In this document: one piece after another, positions 63,401 through 64,000 of the stretch
Layout: the number at the start of each line of letters is the position of its first letter
Numbering within the stretch: the stretch's first letter is position 1
Assembly (NCBI GenBank): GCA_964035545.1
Contig: OZ037766.1
Span: 13,691,222-13,755,221 of the forward strand
From: Bugula neritina
Taxonomy: Eukaryota; Bryozoa; Gymnolaemata; Cheilostomatida; Bugulidae
Length of the DNA stretch: 64,000 nucleotides
Direction of reading: 5' to 3'
Position numbers and translations under genes: made by a program
The notes under the pieces: model-generated
Databases searched by the model: none
Seen by the model: only the letters and a program-made list of their open reading frames with translations
What the model was told of the DNA's origin: nothing

Positions 63401-63833
63401 ATTGTACTAAAACTTGTAGTCTGTTGAACGCCGACTATGTCATGGACTACTACTCCACTCCACGCACTGCTGGTGGGAGTCACACTATGACCTATCCATA
63501 TAAACGAAGCACCAAACATGGATACAAGTAAGTCTTCACTTGGCTTATCAATGCAACAAACTGTATGTATACAAGTAAATGAGTAATGTTGGAGTTGCTC
63601 TTTCTTGTTTATCAATTTGTCGACCAATGTCAACCACTAGTATATTATTAAGGTAGGTAACATGTAACGAGGTTATTACACTTTCCTTTTTAGCTTTTAC
63701 GTGTGAAGTTTTGGTTGCAAGATGTATTATAAGTTGTCCTACCACATATACTAAATGTTATTTGTTGTATTTACAGCCGTGAGTTATTCAACAACCCTGC
63801 AGATGAAATTCCTTCTGACGTCTTCATGCCTGT
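50625..63833 (+). CDS. QRICH2: QRICH2-like coiled-coil protein (DUF4795 family), 3'-incomplete
   Basis: Exons: 50625-50945, 51045-51128, 51270-51401, 54590-54721, 55130-55370, 55849-55925, 56121-57570, 57819-58246, 58803-58847, 59164-59286, 59531-59716, 60145-60386, 61713-61829, 63420-63527, 63777-63833; phases agree throughout and give about 1247 residues before the right edge. The N-terminus (SLPQLLDLSLGTPEAGAVNF) is the conserved start of this family. Helical segments, WPGLEDALKGV and a large low-complexity exon follow; then the DUF4795 core with ADKSQVDGKLNRSLFDSTV, AAGLKRQLL and NCLSCDKPV. In vertebrates QRICH2 is needed for sperm flagellum assembly; an axonemal role here is inferred only from family. 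Exon 7 has a 50-residue triple repeat. Least certain: the 58246 donor and the 45-bp exon 9. The symbol is by family resemblance. Confidence 0.85.
53034..53850 (-). mobile_element. 5'-truncated non-LTR retrotransposon, RT C-terminal region, frameshifted
   Basis: Minus strand frame includes FLGVIIDRNLNWSSHTQKI and LNAVAPKKILIMLY; then, in another frame, WGNASRVHLDRMIKFQKK and LPVDKLYKYKLLI. These are the thumb and post-RT segments of CR1/Jockey/L2-type elements. One frameshift lies near 53650-53670. A GT-rich simple tract at 53034-53060 may be its 3' tail. It lies inside intron 3 of the QRICH2-like gene. Confidence 0.75.
53832..54251 (+). repeat. 23-bp minisatellite, ~18 copies
   Basis: Unit TGTGTTGTTGAATAGTGGATATG with C/T and A/G variants (GAACAGT, GGGTATG). 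It abuts the truncated 5' edge of the LINE fragment. As 23 is not a multiple of three, three units (69 bp) encode a 23-residue period, open on the minus strand. Confidence 0.95.
54290..54420 (-). repeat. Possible second LINE 3'-end fragment
   Basis: A (GTTT)n run at 54298-54317 is followed by GGGCCTATGGAGCAATAGCACTG-like sequence that resembles the 3' region of the LINE fragment at ~53185-53230 (GGGCCC, GAAATAGCATGGCTAGTAG). Similarity was judged by eye. Confidence 0.3.
54590..55370 (+). CDS. QRICH2: QRICH2-like, exons 4-5
   Basis: Exon 4 has EEIVTWPGLEDALKGVKGEF, a conserved block in this family. Exon 5 is Ser/Arg/Pro-rich, then a coiled coil (RHEELKKRVEDLEQQM). The donor of exon 5 (GTATAG, phase 1) is set by the next exon. 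Confidence 0.8.
55849..57570 (+). CDS. QRICH2: QRICH2-like, exons 6-7 with tandem repeat
   Basis: Exon 6 continues the coiled coil (LLEQINDMQNRLAQLDELRAK). Exon 7, 1450 bp, is Ser/Lys/Gln-rich and disordered. Three copies of a 150-bp unit start near 56665, 56815 and 56965; each has QPSSINPVLSSNGVAES and KTYSPADLG. Copies 2 and 3 differ at very few bases. A strong positive patch (SSKKSSRSKKAKK) precedes the GTATTG donor. Confidence 0.85.
57819..58847 (+). CDS. QRICH2: QRICH2-like, exons 8-9
   Basis: Exon 8 is Pro-rich, then VYKLEEGMPKFQ and a helical HFNDHYNDVNQRLANMEHTL. It is taken to end at GTTGGT (58247, phase 0). Exon 9 (45 bp) encodes VSDDNSTSKIVLEKP between good splice sites; it may be alternatively used since it is phase 0-0 and can be skipped. 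Confidence 0.6.
59164..59716 (+). CDS. QRICH2: QRICH2-like, exons 10-11 (DUF4795 start)
   Basis: Exon 10 is a heptad-rich helix (LGLRDDLTNMQNSIDAI). Exon 11 has LDTKADKSQVDGKLNRSLFD, the most recognisable DUF4795 block. Both phase 0. Confidence 0.88.
59811..59963 (+). repeat. (ACT)n microsatellite with GCT interruptions
   Basis: About 150 bp in the intron after exon 11. Sources of poly-Thr and poly-Tyr frames. Confidence 0.95.
60145..60386 (+). CDS. QRICH2: QRICH2-like, exon 12 with CxxC
   Basis: Helix VDGKIDRTELDRFKAYIDR, then EDAAGLKRQLLPFNCLSCDKPV. The C-L-S-C pair is conserved in the family. GTAGGA donor, phase 2. Confidence 0.88.
61713..63833 (+). CDS. QRICH2: QRICH2-like, exons 13-15
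   Basis: Exons 61713-61829, 63420-63527 and 63777-63833, all phase 2 with GTAAGT donors. They encode TTFELDQIRQHAK, LLNADYVMDYYSTPRTAGG and FNNPADEIPSDVFMP. The last ends in an intron that runs past the window. Confidence 0.8.
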
Positions 63834-64000
63834 GTAAGTTACCAACTAAACTGCATGTCAATACATTTACTGTGTAGGTGTAGCTACAGAACCAAGTGAC
63901 TTCAATTTGAACTTGTGATGGGCATTTTGAGTATTATTTATTGTTTACTGTGTGCCAACTTTATAGATTTTGATTATTTCATAATGTGATTTGCCAGTAA

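Overview
The window is AT-rich, intron-dense metazoan DNA. Its genes have many short exons with GT-AG introns, cell-surface immunoglobulin-superfamily (IgSF) genes, microsatellites and mixed transposon debris. The content fits an invertebrate, perhaps a marine lophotrochozoan, but nothing seen here fixes the phylum. Exons were assembled by hand from splice consensus, phase continuity and protein-family logic; no transcript data were available.

Layout. 1-900: 3' end of an LTR (Ty3/Gypsy-like) retrotransposon pol frame and what looks like the start of its 3' LTR. 890-1340: cryptic simple repeats holding a ~130-bp tandem duplication. 2225-3549: first of three copies of a ~1.3-kb TIR element (others at 8452-9746 and 19561-20908, opposite orientation). 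4636-15264 (minus): a 15-exon gene for a type I membrane receptor with two Ig-like domains, a cysteine-rich EB/EGF-like region, one TM helix and a basic tail. 16849-28763 (plus): a three-Ig, probably GPI-anchored lachesin/IgLON-like protein with two candidate signal-peptide exons. 31373-39868 (plus): a related gene with a fibronectin type II domain ahead of two Ig domains and an unusual hydrophobic C-terminus. 41481-44270 (minus): a complete four-exon PP2C phosphatase closely matching mitochondrial PPM1K. 44271-50624: gene-free, with simple repeats and a possible SINE. 50625 to the right edge (plus): 15 exons of a QRICH2-like (DUF4795) coiled-coil gene that continues past the window; its intron 3 holds a minisatellite fused to a LINE reverse-transcriptase fragment.

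Working together. The three IgSF genes form a cluster: the Ig-EB receptor and the lachesin-like gene are divergent across ~1.6 kb, and the FN2-Ig gene lies in tandem behind the lachesin-like gene with matching intron positions and phases, suggesting duplication plus exon shuffling. All three encode predicted secreted or membrane adhesion/recognition proteins. The phosphatase (branched-chain amino-acid catabolism in its family) and the QRICH2-like gene (sperm-flagellum role in vertebrates) look functionally unrelated to them.

The most unusual items are the TIR element family, which reiterates a 15-bp motif in its ends, in a 36-bp palindrome and in a 24-bp tandem array; the Ig-EB receptor whose first Ig domain has no cysteines; and the FN2-Ig paralogue with its hydrophobic last exon.
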